A program made the translations under genes and the position numbers. Positions 25,540-33,686 of a DNA stretch of 64,000 nucleotides are shown here, in pieces. Position 1 is the first letter of the stretch. Each line of letters begins with the position of its first letter. This DNA is from Labrenzia sp. PHM005 (lineage in GTDB: Bacteria; Pseudomonadota; Alphaproteobacteria; Rhizobiales; Stappiaceae): contig NZ_CP041191.1 in NCBI RefSeq assembly GCF_006517275.1, positions 3,405,001 to 3,469,000 on the forward strand. The letters are read 5' to 3'. The notes beneath the pieces were generated by a model, which saw only the letters and a program-made list of their open reading frames with translations, made no database searches and had not been told where the DNA came from.

Positions 25540-25944
25540 CGAAACATGTTCCTGTATTGAGGAAATACATGATTGTTATAGCGGCATTTTTGGTGTCAGG
25601 AGCCTTGCACTTGGTTGATGTAGCCGGGATGAGATAGTTCTGATATGTGACGCATGTCTTTGTAGGGTTGTCTGTTTCCCGTGTCATTCCGATCAAATGA
25701 AACGGCCTGTTCAAGATAAGTATAATTGGCCGATTTGTTGAATCCTATCATGTAAAATATTATGTCTAAGTTACTGGCGCGCGCGAAATAATTGGGGCTA
25801 CTCTAGGGAAGTTTGCCAGGGAGTGATGCGGGGTGTCGGGCGTGATCGCAGCGGAGGCGTTGAATTGCTGCGGATGCTGACCTTGTTGAGTGCTGAGTAA
25901 TAAGGTTGAGCTGGTACGGAAACCCGCCATAGGGAAGCTTTTGA
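25540..25944. other. non-coding region upstream of the hybrid kinase gene
   Basis: About 400 bp holding the kinase promoter side; nothing else recognised. Together with the next 355 bp it forms one of the longest gene-free stretches of the window. Confidence 0.45.
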
Positions 25945-26130
25945 AAAAAATTATGCCCGGCGCGGCTTTGCCGTTCGCCGGGCCATAGGGCCGATGGGTT
26001 ACCGGACCGGTTGGCATTATCGCCTTTCTCCGGTCTCCGGCGTTCCGCTTGCATTGTCTTGCAAGCCCGGACGCTGCAACGGCCACTGCACATATGTCCG
26101 TTGCGTTCAGTCTTGCCTGGCCACCTTCAG
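25945..26130 (-). ncRNA. candidate structured small RNA ending in a strong terminator
   Basis: Read on the minus strand, this segment contains a series of hairpins. They are GCAACGG / CCGTTGC (26074-26102 region), a longer stem GCTTGC / GCAAGC with outer GCGT / ACGC, and CCGG-AGA-CCGG. It ends with the 8-bp stem GCCCGGCG / CGCCGGGC (25955-25983), which has an inner CGGC-TTT-GCCG. This last stem is followed on the minus strand by ATAATTTTTTT, a textbook Rho-independent terminator, and no protein gene ends there. A frame starting ATGCCAACCGG with GGAGAAAGG before it overlaps, but it runs through the terminator. The 5' end is a guess. Confidence 0.5.
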
Positions 26131-26244
26131 TGGATGGCTCAGACAGTAGGTCTTTTATTTTTCCAGCTTATTCAGCGTGATTTGCAGCGTGCCGCGATGC
26201 CGGTTTCTTGCTGAAGGTTTAGCTAAAAATATATGGCGGTCAAA

Positions 26245-26273
26245 TTATGTTGTGTTATCTAGATATAACATAA
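26245..26273. promoter_or_regulatory. LysR-type inverted repeat upstream of LysR gene
   Basis: TTATGTT (26245-26251) and AACATAA (26267-26273) form perfect 7-bp arms 15 bp apart, about 27 bp before the LysR ATG, and include a T-N11-A type core. Probable autoregulatory site of the adjacent regulator. Confidence 0.55.
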
Positions 26274-26299
26274 TCGATATAATTAGATAAGTGGTTGTA

Positions 26300-27271
26300 A
26301 TGGCACTCGATCTTATCCAGAAAGGGCTGAAATTCCCTCACATGCGGCTCTTGGTGGAGCTGGGCCGCCAGAAGAAAGTCACGTCTGCCGCCTCATCTTT
26401 GGGAATCGCCCAACCGGCGGCATCACGGCTCATTGCGGAAATAGAGGACATTGTCGACGCTGAAGTTTGTGTCCGAACCGGACGCGGAGTTGAGCTAACG
26501 GAAATTGGTACTTTTTTGGCAGACCGCTGTATTCGGATCTTGCAGGAAGTGTCCGATACTGGATTGGCGATCGATCAGCAAAAGAGGGGCGTTAGCGGGC
26601 ATGTCCGGATCGGGTCGGTTACTGGGCCCGCTGTTGAACATGTCATCCCAGCGCTTAATTCAATCCGGGACAGGTATCCGGATATCTCCATCTTTGTTGA
26701 AGTCGGTCCCAGCACCAACTTGGCTGGAATGCTGGCGGCAGGCAGTTTAGATTTTGCGCTGAGCCGTTTGCCGGCGACGCTGGCTTCAGCGACGTTTGAT
26801 GAACAGCCAATCGGCCGGGAACCGGCCTGCATCATTGCGCGGTCCGGCCATCCGGATTTTGAAAATGCTAGAGACGCGGCGCTCCAGGCCCTCTTGAAGC
26901 AGGATTGGTTGCTGCCGCCTGAGGGCGCGCCGTTGCGTGCTTCCTTGGAAGATGCATTTCGTGAACATGGACTAACTCCGCCTACAGGGTCTGTTACCGT
27001 GTCCTCGTTTTTGTTCACGCTGATCATGGTGCAGAGTTCAAATGCTTTGGCTCCAATTGCTAAATCGGTTGCAGACAGTTTTGCCGGTGAAAAAGAGGGG
27101 GCGGACGGGCCGATCAAGATTTTGGAAACGGATCTGAAGGTGCACCTGAATACTTATTCGCTGCTCACCCGGACCGGCCAGAAACTGACGCCGGCCGCGC
27201 AACTGGTCGCTGATGAAGTGGTCCGCAGGGCAAATTACAGCTCCGGCTTGAGGAGGCAGGACTTTTTTTGA
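26300..27271 (+). CDS. LysR family transcriptional regulator
   Basis: 323 residues from the ATG at 26300; a GTG 9 bp upstream is possible. Winged helix-turn-helix at residues ~10-70 (RLLVELGRQKKVTSAASSLG, IAQPAASRLIAEIED), then the LysR substrate domain ('VRIGSVTGPAVEHVIPALNSI', 'SLDFALSRLPA'). The regulator resembles the GbpR/galactose-binding-regulator branch. No divergent target gene lies next to it: the upstream side is the structured RNA region. It is convergent with a second LysR gene, stops 18 bp apart. An inverted repeat just upstream suggests autoregulation. Confidence 0.88.
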   Translation: MALDLIQKGLKFPHMRLLVELGRQKKVTSAASSLGIAQPAASRLIAEIEDIVDAEVCVRTGRGVELTEIGTFLADRCIRILQEVSDTGLAIDQQKRGVSGHVRIGSVTGPAVEHVIPALNSIRDRYPDISIFVEVGPSTNLAGMLAAGSLDFALSRLPATLASATFDEQPIGREPACIIARSGHPDFENARDAALQALLKQDWLLPPEGAPLRASLEDAFREHGLTPPTGSVTVSSFLFTLIMVQSSNALAPIAKSVADSFAGEKEGADGPIKILETDLKVHLNTYSLLTRTGQKLTPAAQLVADEVVRRANYSSGLRRQDFF

Positions 27272-27288
27272 GCTAAGCTTTTTTGGGT

Positions 27289-28212
27289 TTATCGGGCCGG
27301 TTTTTGCTGTTTCAACCATGACAGCACCGTGTCTCGGGCCGTGGACCTGGTTTTCGTCGCCGCTGGATAGACAATGTAATAACCGGTGTCTTGAGGGATT
27401 GGATCTAGCCAGACGACCACCAGTCGACCATCCGCCAATTCCCGGTCCAGCATGATGTCAGGCACCAGTGCGATCCCTTGTCCGGCCAAGGCCGCTTCGA
27501 TAGCAAGAGCTGTGTGACTGAAACTGGCGATCTTGGCTGACTTACCAAGTCTCCCGTTGTCGCGCATTTTCTCCCAGTACTTGTGGCCATCGCCAATAAG
27601 TGTGCAACCGGTCAAGTCATTAGGAAAATCTGAGAGCTGGATTGGGTTCGCATAATCTGGAGCGCACACCGCACACAGTTGAAGATCGGACAGGTGATCG
27701 TGTTTCACGTTGCCGGGAAACGGCGGCTTGCCGTGGCGGATGGCAATGTCGATGCCGTCCGTCTTAAAGTCTGACAGTTGCTCGCTGGCTGTGGTGACCA
27801 ATTCGATGTCCGTATGGCGATCTCTAAAATCCGCCAGTTTTGAAACGAACCATTTGGACGCAAGGGATGGGGGCAGACTCAGGGTGATCCGGGTGCTGGA
27901 CGGAGACAATGCATCGGTCGCCTCATCAATGATCGCCAGCGCGGGCTGGATCCGGGTGTGATAGGTGCGTCCGGCCTGGGTGAGGTCTAGACCGCGGGCC
28001 TTGCGGTCGAAGAGTTTTAATCCGAGCTCTTCCTCCAAAGCCCGGACCTGCTGCGCCACGGCGCCTTGCGTCAGGTTCAACTCACAAGCAGCCATGCGGA
28101 AATTGAGATGCCGGGCGGCGGCATCGAACATGACCAGCCGGTTGAGATTAAGTCGGGGCATCTGGAACTCTTTGAGCCTGTAGTTTTTCTGCAGCCTTGC
28201 GCGATGAGACAT
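27289..28212 (-). CDS. LysR family transcriptional regulator (GcvA-like)
   Basis: 307 residues; an internal ATG at 28161 (MPRLNLNRL) is the more family-like start. The N-terminal DNA-binding domain reads 'LNRLVMFDAAARHLNFRMAACELNLTQGAVAQQVRALEEELG', typical of the GcvA/AmpR branch. The effector domain follows ('RITLSLPPSLASKWFVSKLADF', 'DIAIRHGKPPFPGN'). Divergent from the SDR gene with 62 bp between, containing GGTCAA / TTGACC and ATTGGT / ACCAAT inverted repeats, so it most likely controls that gene. Confidence 0.88.
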   Translation of the reverse strand: MSHRARLQKNYRLKEFQMPRLNLNRLVMFDAAARHLNFRMAACELNLTQGAVAQQVRALEEELGLKLFDRKARGLDLTQAGRTYHTRIQPALAIIDEATDALSPSSTRITLSLPPSLASKWFVSKLADFRDRHTDIELVTTASEQLSDFKTDGIDIAIRHGKPPFPGNVKHDHLSDLQLCAVCAPDYANPIQLSDFPNDLTGCTLIGDGHKYWEKMRDNGRLGKSAKIASFSHTALAIEAALAGQGIALVPDIMLDRELADGRLVVVWLDPIPQDTGYYIVYPAATKTRSTARDTVLSWLKQQKPAR

Positions 28213-28274
28213 GATTGGTCAAGTCAGGCGCAGGCAATTACTTTGACCGCGACACCAATTCACGGGAAGAAGAT

Positions 28275-28979
28275 ATGAGCGATCACAAGATAGCCCTGAT
28301 AACTGCCGGCGGGTCCGGCATGGGAGCAGATGCGGCGCGGAAATTGGCGGCCGACGGTTTCAAGGTTGCGATCTTATCGTCGTCTGGGAAAGGCGAAAAA
28401 CTAGCTGAAGAGCTGGGTGGTATCGGCTTTACCGGGTCCAATCTGGTCGAGGCCGACTTGAAGGCCTTTGTTGACAAGGTCATGGACACTTATGGACGGA
28501 TTGATGTTCTCGTCAATTCAGCCGGGCATGGTCCTAAAGGCGATATCTTAGAGATCTCAGATGACGATTGGCATCTGGGCATGGACTATTACCTGATGAA
28601 TGTCATCCGCCCGAGCCGGCTGGTGGCTCCTATCATGGCAAAACAGGGGGGAGGGACCGTCATAAATATCTCCACCTTCGCTGTCTTTGAACCGGATCCA
28701 ATGTTCCCGACATCAGGTGTGTTCCGGGCGGGGTTGGCTGCGTTCACCAAACTCTTTTCCGATAAGTTCGCAGCAAGCAACGTGCGCATGAACAACGTGT
28801 TGCCCGGCTTTATCGACAGCCTGCCGGAAAAGGAAGACCGCCGCGAGCGTATCCCGATGGGCCGCTATGGAAAGGCGGACGAAGTGTCGGCGCTGATTTC
28901 ATATCTCGCCAGCGATGCAGCAGCCTATGTCACCGGTCAGAACATCCGTATCGATGGTGGCCTAACCCGGGCGGTTTAG
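28275..28979 (+). CDS. short-chain dehydrogenase/reductase with altered catalytic motif
   Basis: 234 residues from the ATG at 28275 (GGGAAGAAG ribosome site). The cofactor loop TAGGSGMGADAA (~10-21), NSAG (91-94) and the C-terminal 'GQNIRIDGGLTRAV' are classical SDR features. Ser133 in INISTF is kept, but the YxxxK pair is missing: the aligned stretch reads FPTSGVFRAGLAAF, with Phe144 or Ser147 instead of Tyr and Arg151 instead of Lys. It may belong to an atypical SDR branch or be non-catalytic. Divergent from, and probably regulated by, the LysR gene. Confidence 0.82.
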   Translation: MSDHKIALITAGGSGMGADAARKLAADGFKVAILSSSGKGEKLAEELGGIGFTGSNLVEADLKAFVDKVMDTYGRIDVLVNSAGHGPKGDILEISDDDWHLGMDYYLMNVIRPSRLVAPIMAKQGGGTVINISTFAVFEPDPMFPTSGVFRAGLAAFTKLFSDKFAASNVRMNNVLPGFIDSLPEKEDRRERIPMGRYGKADEVSALISYLASDAAAYVTGQNIRIDGGLTRAV

Positions 28980-28989
28980 TTTCTTCGAA

Positions 28990-29029
28990 CGGCCGGCAAA
29001 GTGGTCTTTGCAGAACACGTTGCCGGCCG
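28990..29029. repeat. inverted repeat after SDR gene
   Basis: 10-bp arms CGGCCGGCAA / TTGCCGGCCG separated by 20 bp, starting 11 bp after the SDR stop. No T tract follows, so it is an mRNA 3'-end stem or weak terminator rather than a typical one. Confidence 0.45.
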
Positions 29030-29134
29030 GTATTCGTCGAAACAAAAGAACACCCAAGCAGGGGTGTGGGCTGGACAGGTTTTTTGGATAAAGATAAGGA
29101 CACCTTACTAACTGAAACATTCCAGCAGTGAGTC

Positions 29135-29896
29135 ATGACCGTTTCTGAAGGGCAAGATCACCCGCAGATACCTTTGGAACCGCCGGTTTCCGGTGGCGGC
29201 TGGATGCTGCGCGGTGCCCGGGCTTCGATCTCCATTCCAGCGTTGATCCTGACATCGGCCTTTGTCGGTTTTGCCGGCATGGCGCGGGAAACCGGTCTGA
29301 GCCTTGCCGAAACGCTTTTGATGACCGGAGCCGTTTGGGCGCTGCCGTCGATCGTGGTTTTGACCGGGGCTTTGTCTTCCGGAATGGGATTGATCCCCGC
29401 CGCTGTTGCTGTCGCATTGGCGTCGGTCCGCTTGATGCCAATGACAATGGCTCTGATGCCTTTTCTCAAAGTGCCGGGAAAGACAAAAACGTGGCACCTA
29501 CTGATTGCCTCACACTTCGTGGCGGTGACCGCTTGGGTCTTTGCCATGAAAAACTTGCCGGATTTGCCCAAGGAAGGCCGGCTGCCGTTTTTTGTCGGTT
29601 TTGGCGGGTGTGTGACTGGCTTTGTTTTCACCATGACCGGTATTGCCTACATGCTGGTCGATCAGATGCCGCCGATGGCTGCCGGATCGCTGGTTCTAGT
29701 CACGCCAGTCTATTTCTTGTGTTCGCTCTGGGGGGCGGCGCGGATGAATGCCGACAAGGCGGCGATGGTCGCTGGCTTGATCCTGGGACCTGTGTTTTTC
29801 CTCAGCGCACCTGGTCTTGATCTTCTTTGGACCGGACTTGTCGGCGGCACCTTGGCCTATCTGGTGACACGGGTAATGAGGCGGGGGCTGTCATGA
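29135..29896 (+). CDS. azlC: AzlC family branched-chain amino acid exporter subunit
   Basis: 253 residues, with about seven hydrophobic segments beginning near residue 30 ('ISIPALILTSAFVGFAGMARETGLSLAETLLMTGAVWALPSIVVL'). The 'ALASVRLMPMTMALMPFL' and 'ASHFVAVTAWVFA' regions match AzlC, the large subunit of the AzlCD (YgaZH-like) exporter of branched-chain amino acids and analogues. The stop overlaps the azlD start by 4 bp (ATGA), the usual two-gene arrangement. A polar N-terminal extension of ~25 residues precedes the first helix. Substrate is inferred from the family only. Confidence 0.88.
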   Translation: MTVSEGQDHPQIPLEPPVSGGGWMLRGARASISIPALILTSAFVGFAGMARETGLSLAETLLMTGAVWALPSIVVLTGALSSGMGLIPAAVAVALASVRLMPMTMALMPFLKVPGKTKTWHLLIASHFVAVTAWVFAMKNLPDLPKEGRLPFFVGFGGCVTGFVFTMTGIAYMLVDQMPPMAAGSLVLVTPVYFLCSLWGAARMNADKAAMVAGLILGPVFFLSAPGLDLLWTGLVGGTLAYLVTRVMRRGLS

Positions 29897-30255
29897 ATGA
29901 CGTGATGGCAAACGCCTGGTGGTGGCCCTTCGTTATGATCTTGGTGGCCGGGTGGCTGGCAACGGATGTCTGGCGCTGGCTCGGTGTCTTTGCCGGCGGC
30001 AAGTTGCGCGAAGACAGCGAGCTGTTTATTTGGGTGCGCTGTGTCGCGACCGCTTTGGTCGCGGGCGTTATTTCCAAGCTGATCCTGTTTCCGCAAGGCA
30101 TTCTTGCAGAAACGCCCATTTGGCTCCGCCTCGCGGCAGCGGCATTTGGGTTTTTGTGTTTTCAACTTTCTCGTCAAAGGGTGATCGTCGGGGTTTTGTC
30201 GGCCGTTGGTTTTTTGATCACCGGTTGGCTGATGCTCGATAACTTCGGCTTGTAA
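29893..30255 (+). CDS. azlD: AzlD family small exporter subunit
   Basis: 120 residues from the ATG at 29893, overlapping the azlC stop by 4 bp. Four hydrophobic segments: 'WWWPFVMILVAGWLATDVWRWLGVF', 'FIWVRCVATALVAGVISKLILF', 'IWLRLAAAAFGFLCFQL' and 'VIVGVLSAVGFLITGWLML'. This is the size and pattern of AzlD/YgaH, which forms a complex with AzlC in the inner membrane. A longer frame starting upstream overlaps azlC heavily and was not chosen. A strong bidirectional terminator follows. Confidence 0.87.
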   Translation: MNDVMANAWWWPFVMILVAGWLATDVWRWLGVFAGGKLREDSELFIWVRCVATALVAGVISKLILFPQGILAETPIWLRLAAAAFGFLCFQLSRQRVIVGVLSAVGFLITGWLMLDNFGL

Positions 30256-30282
30256 GGGCTCAAAAATAATCTACTCAAAAAC

Positions 30283-30321
30283 AGAATGGGCGGCCTCAAT
30301 AAGAGGCCGCCCATTCTTTTA
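30283..30321. terminator. bidirectional terminator between azlD and thiolase gene
   Basis: Perfect 15-bp stem (AGAATGGGCGGCCTC and its complement) with an AATAA loop; TTTT follows on the plus strand and the complement of CTCAAAAAC precedes it. It separates two convergent genes. Confidence 0.92.
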
Positions 30322-30329
30322 GTTGCGAA

Positions 30330-31511
30330 TTAGGCCGCGTTTTCAACGATAATCGCAATACCCTGACCGCCGCCGATGCACATGGTGGCTGCACCCAGCG
30401 ATCCACCGGTCCGCTGTAATTCATACAGCAGCTTGGTCATGATGATAGCGCCGGTCGCTCCGATCGGATGGCCAAGGGCTATGGCACCACCATTCGGGTT
30501 GACCTTTTCACCGGGCAAGCCGAGCAGATCATTGACGGCACAGGCCTGGGCAGCAAAAGCTTCGTTGGATTCAACCACATCCAGATCATTTGCTGTAATC
30601 CCAGCGCGTTTCATCGCGATCTGCATAGCTGGAGCAGGTCCGATCCCCATCACTGCTGGATCAACCCCAGCAACGCCATAAGCGCGGATTTTGGCAAGCG
30701 GTTTGGCGCCAAGTTCTGAGGCTTTTTCGCTGGTCATCAGCGTGATCGCCGCAGCCCCGTCATTCAGCCCTGACGCGTTACCGGCGGTCACCCGGCCGTC
30801 TTTTTTGAAAACGGCCCGCAATTTGGCCATGTCTTCGATCTTGGCATCGTGCCGGACGTGTTCATCGGTATCAAAGACCTTTTCCTTGCCTCTGCGGCCG
30901 ACGGTCAGCGGGATGATCTGGTCCTTGAAGTGACCGGCGTTGATTGCTGCGCTGGCGCGGCGGTGGCTTTCAAGAGCGAATTCATCCTGGCGCTCGCGGG
31001 AAATGTCGTTCTGTTCTGCCACATTCTCAGCGGTAATGCCCATGTGGCCAATGCCGAAGGGATCGTGCAGGGCGCCGGTCATCATGTCGTGAGCGACTGT
31101 ATCGCCCATCTTTTGCCCCCAGCGCGCGGCTGGCATCAAGTAACCGGACCGGCTCATGCTTTCAGCACCGCCAGCAAGGGTGACATCGCCATCGCCCATG
31201 GAAATGGCTTGAACGGCCGAGACAATGGCCTGAAGTCCAGAGCCGCATAGGCGGTTCATGGTGAGCGCCGGCGCATGATCCGGCACGCCCGCCTGACGGG
31301 AGGCAACACGGGAGATGTACATGTCGCGCGGCTCGGTGTGGATGACATTGCCGAAGAAGGCCTGCTCCACCTGATCTGCCTGAATTCCGGCGCGTTCAAT
31401 CGCTGCTTTGGCTATCGTGGTACCGAGATCCACAGGGGCCAGGTCTTTCAAGGCGCCACCGAAGCTTCCGACCGCTGTGCGCGCGGCACTGGTAATGACA
31501 ATGTCTTTCAT
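30330..31511 (-). CDS. acetyl-CoA acetyltransferase (thiolase)
   Basis: 393 residues, the standard length of the biosynthetic thiolases (PhaA/AtoB/BktB type) that condense two acyl-CoA units to acetoacetyl-CoA. Nucleophilic Cys89 is in MNRLCGSGLQA, the His of the GHPIG motif in IALGHPIGATG and the second Cys in MCIGGGQG. It could supply polyhydroxybutyrate synthesis together with the phasin at 17.8 kb, or serve ketone-body and fatty-acid metabolism. No acetoacetyl-CoA reductase lies next to it. It is divergent from a VOC-family gene with a 162-bp shared promoter region. Confidence 0.93.
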   Translation of the reverse strand: MKDIVITSAARTAVGSFGGALKDLAPVDLGTTIAKAAIERAGIQADQVEQAFFGNVIHTEPRDMYISRVASRQAGVPDHAPALTMNRLCGSGLQAIVSAVQAISMGDGDVTLAGGAESMSRSGYLMPAARWGQKMGDTVAHDMMTGALHDPFGIGHMGITAENVAEQNDISRERQDEFALESHRRASAAINAGHFKDQIIPLTVGRRGKEKVFDTDEHVRHDAKIEDMAKLRAVFKKDGRVTAGNASGLNDGAAAITLMTSEKASELGAKPLAKIRAYGVAGVDPAVMGIGPAPAMQIAMKRAGITANDLDVVESNEAFAAQACAVNDLLGLPGEKVNPNGGAIALGHPIGATGAIIMTKLLYELQRTGGSLGAATMCIGGGQGIAIIVENAA

Positions 31512-31673
31512 GTGAGGTCCGTCCTGTTTGGGCTGGTGTATCTAATTTGGCAGGAAACACCATCGCGCATCAATCCCGCTTTCCCATTAGGGAACTTGTC
31601 TAAAAGGCTAATGTCTGTAAAGAGCGTTACCTGAACCCATCAGCGCAACGATGGAAACCGTAGGGATCAGAAT

Positions 31674-32060
31674 ATGCTGTCAGGTGTTTGTATTGGAACC
31701 AACGATATGACTGCTGCCAGTGTATTTTACGATGCTGTCTTGGCAACGATCGGAATGAAACCCGTGTTTTTTGAAACCCACGAAAGAGGCTATGCTGGCC
31801 CGGATGGCCGCGTAACGGTTTTTGTCGTAACGCCATACAATGGGCAAGAAGCAACCTTCGGCAACGGGACGCAATTTATGTTTTATGCACCCGATAAGGA
31901 CGGTGTGCAGGCGTTTCATGAAACAGCCCTCAGATGCGGAGGGACAGACGAAGGCGCTCCAGGACCGCGCGATTATCATCCGGACTATTTTGGTGCCTAT
32001 GCCCGTGACCTGGACGGCAACAAATTGAACGTGTCTGTCAGTTTGGAAGGCAAGAGGTGA
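31674..32060 (+). CDS. VOC superfamily (glyoxalase/dioxygenase fold) protein
   Basis: 128 residues, one vicinal-oxygen-chelate module pair: 'MLSGVCIGTNDMTAASVFYDAVLATIGMKPVF' at the N terminus and 'FGAYARDLDGNKLNVSV' at the C terminus, as in small glyoxalase-like proteins. The usual N-terminal metal His of glyoxalase I is not evident (CIGTND where H-x-x-L-x-V-x-D is expected), so it may lack metal or use other ligands. Function unknown. Followed by a perfect inverted repeat before the convergent OYE gene. Confidence 0.8.
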   Translation: MLSGVCIGTNDMTAASVFYDAVLATIGMKPVFFETHERGYAGPDGRVTVFVVTPYNGQEATFGNGTQFMFYAPDKDGVQAFHETALRCGGTDEGAPGPRDYHPDYFGAYARDLDGNKLNVSVSLEGKR

Positions 32061-32064
32061 AGTG

Positions 32065-32088
32065 CGATGACTGGTGAGCCAGTCATCG
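32065..32088. repeat. perfect 10-bp inverted repeat between convergent genes
   Basis: CGATGACTGG / CCAGTCATCG with a TGAG loop, 4 bp after the VOC stop. Lacking a T run but placed between convergent stops, it probably serves as an mRNA end for one or both genes. Confidence 0.55.
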
Positions 32089-32106
32089 ACGAGAGTGCTT
32101 GATGTC

Positions 32107-33219
32107 TTAAGCTGCCTTTTCCATTTCCCAGCGCTGTTGAGCTTCGATCGTTACCCCGTATTGGAACATTTCGAAGGTGAAGTCTCTGATCGGCAAATTC
32201 GCCTGAAGTCTTTTCGGCAGGTCCGGATTTAGCAAGGCAGCTTTGCCGATTGAGATGAAATCTGCCTGTTCGTTTGAAATGATTTCGTTCGCCAAATTCA
32301 TATCTTGTAGACCGCCGTTCGCGATCACCGGCAGCCCCGTGATTGTCTTGGCAAAGGCCGTCAGATTGTCTCCGTCTCTTGTTGAACTGTGATAAGCGTA
32401 TCCGTTTTTTTCGCTGGCAAGATGGATGTAATCCGCCCCCGCCTTGGCAACACCTGTGAAAATCTCGCGGGCATCGTCTAGGCCGTTTTCCCAAAAATAG
32501 TCCTGATCTGTCGCTTTGGCTTGAGACAGGCGGACACCGACAAGAAATGGCTTTGATGTGGCCGTTTGAGCTCTTTCAATGATGTTTGTTGTGATCCGAA
32601 GCCTGTTGGTCAGCGATCCGCCATAGGGATCAGCGCGGAGATTGGTTTCCGGTGTCAAAAACTGATCCAAAAGATATCCGTTGGCGCAGTGGATTTCGAC
32701 GCCATCAAATCCGAGCCGGTCGGCCGCCCGGGCTGTTTCGACAAAGGCTGTTTCGATGTCCTCTATGTCTTTGAGTGTTAGTTCACCCGGTACCTCGTAC
32801 GCTCCTTGTCTGTAGCCATAGCCTTGCAGCATTTCGCCCTTGGGGCGGACAGGCGAGGGCGCGAACGCTTTTGGCACATGTTGGGAGACCGCACCTGCAT
32901 GGATCAGCTGTAGGATGATCTTTCCATCCTCTCGACGAACTGCGTCCAGGACCGTCTTCCAGCCTGCTTCATGCAATGGGGTGGTTAGGCCTGGCTGGTT
33001 CGAATAACACTGCGAACAAAGATCATCGACGAAAACGCCTTCAGTGATCAGCAGGCCATAACCGCCTTTCGCAAACTCAGCGTAATATTCGGCCATGGTT
33101 TGGGTCGGCGTTCCATCGTCAAGTGCACTTGCACGAGACATCGGCGCAAGCACCAGGCGGTTCTGGAAGGCATGTGTGCCAATGGTGCAGGGCGTCAAGA
33201 CAGGTTTTGGGTCGGTCAT
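32107..33219 (-). CDS. Old Yellow Enzyme family NADH:flavin oxidoreductase
   Basis: 370 residues, the length of a classical FMN-containing OYE/NemA-type alkene reductase. Seen: 'NRLVLAPMSRASA' near the N terminus, 'IILQLIHAGAVSQH' (active-site face), 'GFDGVEIHCANGYLLDQFLTPETNLRADPYGGSLTNRLRI' with the conserved GYLLxQF and YGGS, and C-terminal FMN-binding 'VIANGGL'. It reduces electrophilic alkenes, quinones or nitro compounds with NAD(P)H. An AAGGAA ribosome site precedes the ATG. It is divergent from an HxlR-type regulator, a common pairing in electrophile-stress defence. Confidence 0.92.
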   Translation of the reverse strand: MTDPKPVLTPCTIGTHAFQNRLVLAPMSRASALDDGTPTQTMAEYYAEFAKGGYGLLITEGVFVDDLCSQCYSNQPGLTTPLHEAGWKTVLDAVRREDGKIILQLIHAGAVSQHVPKAFAPSPVRPKGEMLQGYGYRQGAYEVPGELTLKDIEDIETAFVETARAADRLGFDGVEIHCANGYLLDQFLTPETNLRADPYGGSLTNRLRITTNIIERAQTATSKPFLVGVRLSQAKATDQDYFWENGLDDAREIFTGVAKAGADYIHLASEKNGYAYHSSTRDGDNLTAFAKTITGLPVIANGGLQDMNLANEIISNEQADFISIGKAALLNPDLPKRLQANLPIRDFTFEMFQYGVTIEAQQRWEMEKAA

Positions 33220-33270
33220 CGGTCAGTTCCTTGTTGTGGGTGACCGAGATTTATTGAGCACATGTCAAAT

Positions 33271-33294
33271 TGCCAAGTACGCAACATTTTGGCA
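33271..33294. promoter_or_regulatory. inverted repeat TGCCAA-N12-TTGGCA between OYE and HxlR genes
   Basis: Lies in the 97-bp divergent promoter, 23 bp before the regulator ATG. This is the likely operator of the HxlR protein. Confidence 0.55.
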
Positions 33295-33316
33295 TATACA
33301 TACAAAAAGGTAACTA

Positions 33317-33670
33317 ATGGAGAGCCCGGTGGCGGACCCGCATGACCCAATGTTCTGCCCAACTGAGACGGCGCTTGGCATTATCGGTGGCAAGTGGAAG
33401 GGTATGATCCTCTGGTGTATCTGCCGGAAAACCATGCGTTTCAATGAGCTGCACAGGATAGTGCCAGATATCTCTCAGCGGATGTTGACCAAACAACTTC
33501 GGGAATTGGAAGAGCACGGCATAATTGTTCGCAAAGTCTATGCGCAAGTGCCGCCGAAAGTTGAATACAGCCTCAGCTCTCATGGGGAACGCTTGAAGCC
33601 GATCCTGGATCAACTGGAAGATTGGTCGCGTGATTACCTGACAGAGCGTTTGGATCAACCGGATTCTTGA
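33317..33670 (+). CDS. HxlR family transcriptional regulator
   Basis: 117 residues, one winged helix-turn-helix: 'CPTETALGIIGGKWKGMILWCI', 'MRFNELHRIVPDISQRMLTKQLRELEEHGIIVRKVY' and 'VEYSLSSHGERLKPILDQL'. Cys14 in PMFCPTE sits where HxlR members such as YodB and QorR carry their redox- or electrophile-sensing cysteine. Divergent from the OYE gene, so it probably represses that gene until quinones or aldehydes modify the cysteine. The link to sensing is family knowledge; this protein's inducer is unknown. Confidence 0.9.
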   Translation: MESPVADPHDPMFCPTETALGIIGGKWKGMILWCICRKTMRFNELHRIVPDISQRMLTKQLRELEEHGIIVRKVYAQVPPKVEYSLSSHGERLKPILDQLEDWSRDYLTERLDQPDS

Positions 33671-33686
33671 TTTCTTACAAACCCGC

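Noticed and set aside
25766..26086. 106-residue minus-strand frame through the terminator region
   Set aside because: Reads across a textbook terminator and shows no conserved pattern; RNA interpretation preferred.
26041..26120. possible cobalamin riboswitch (GCCACTG on the plus strand)
   Set aside because: The GCCACTG-like box is on the strand opposite to the terminator and the other conserved boxes are missing.
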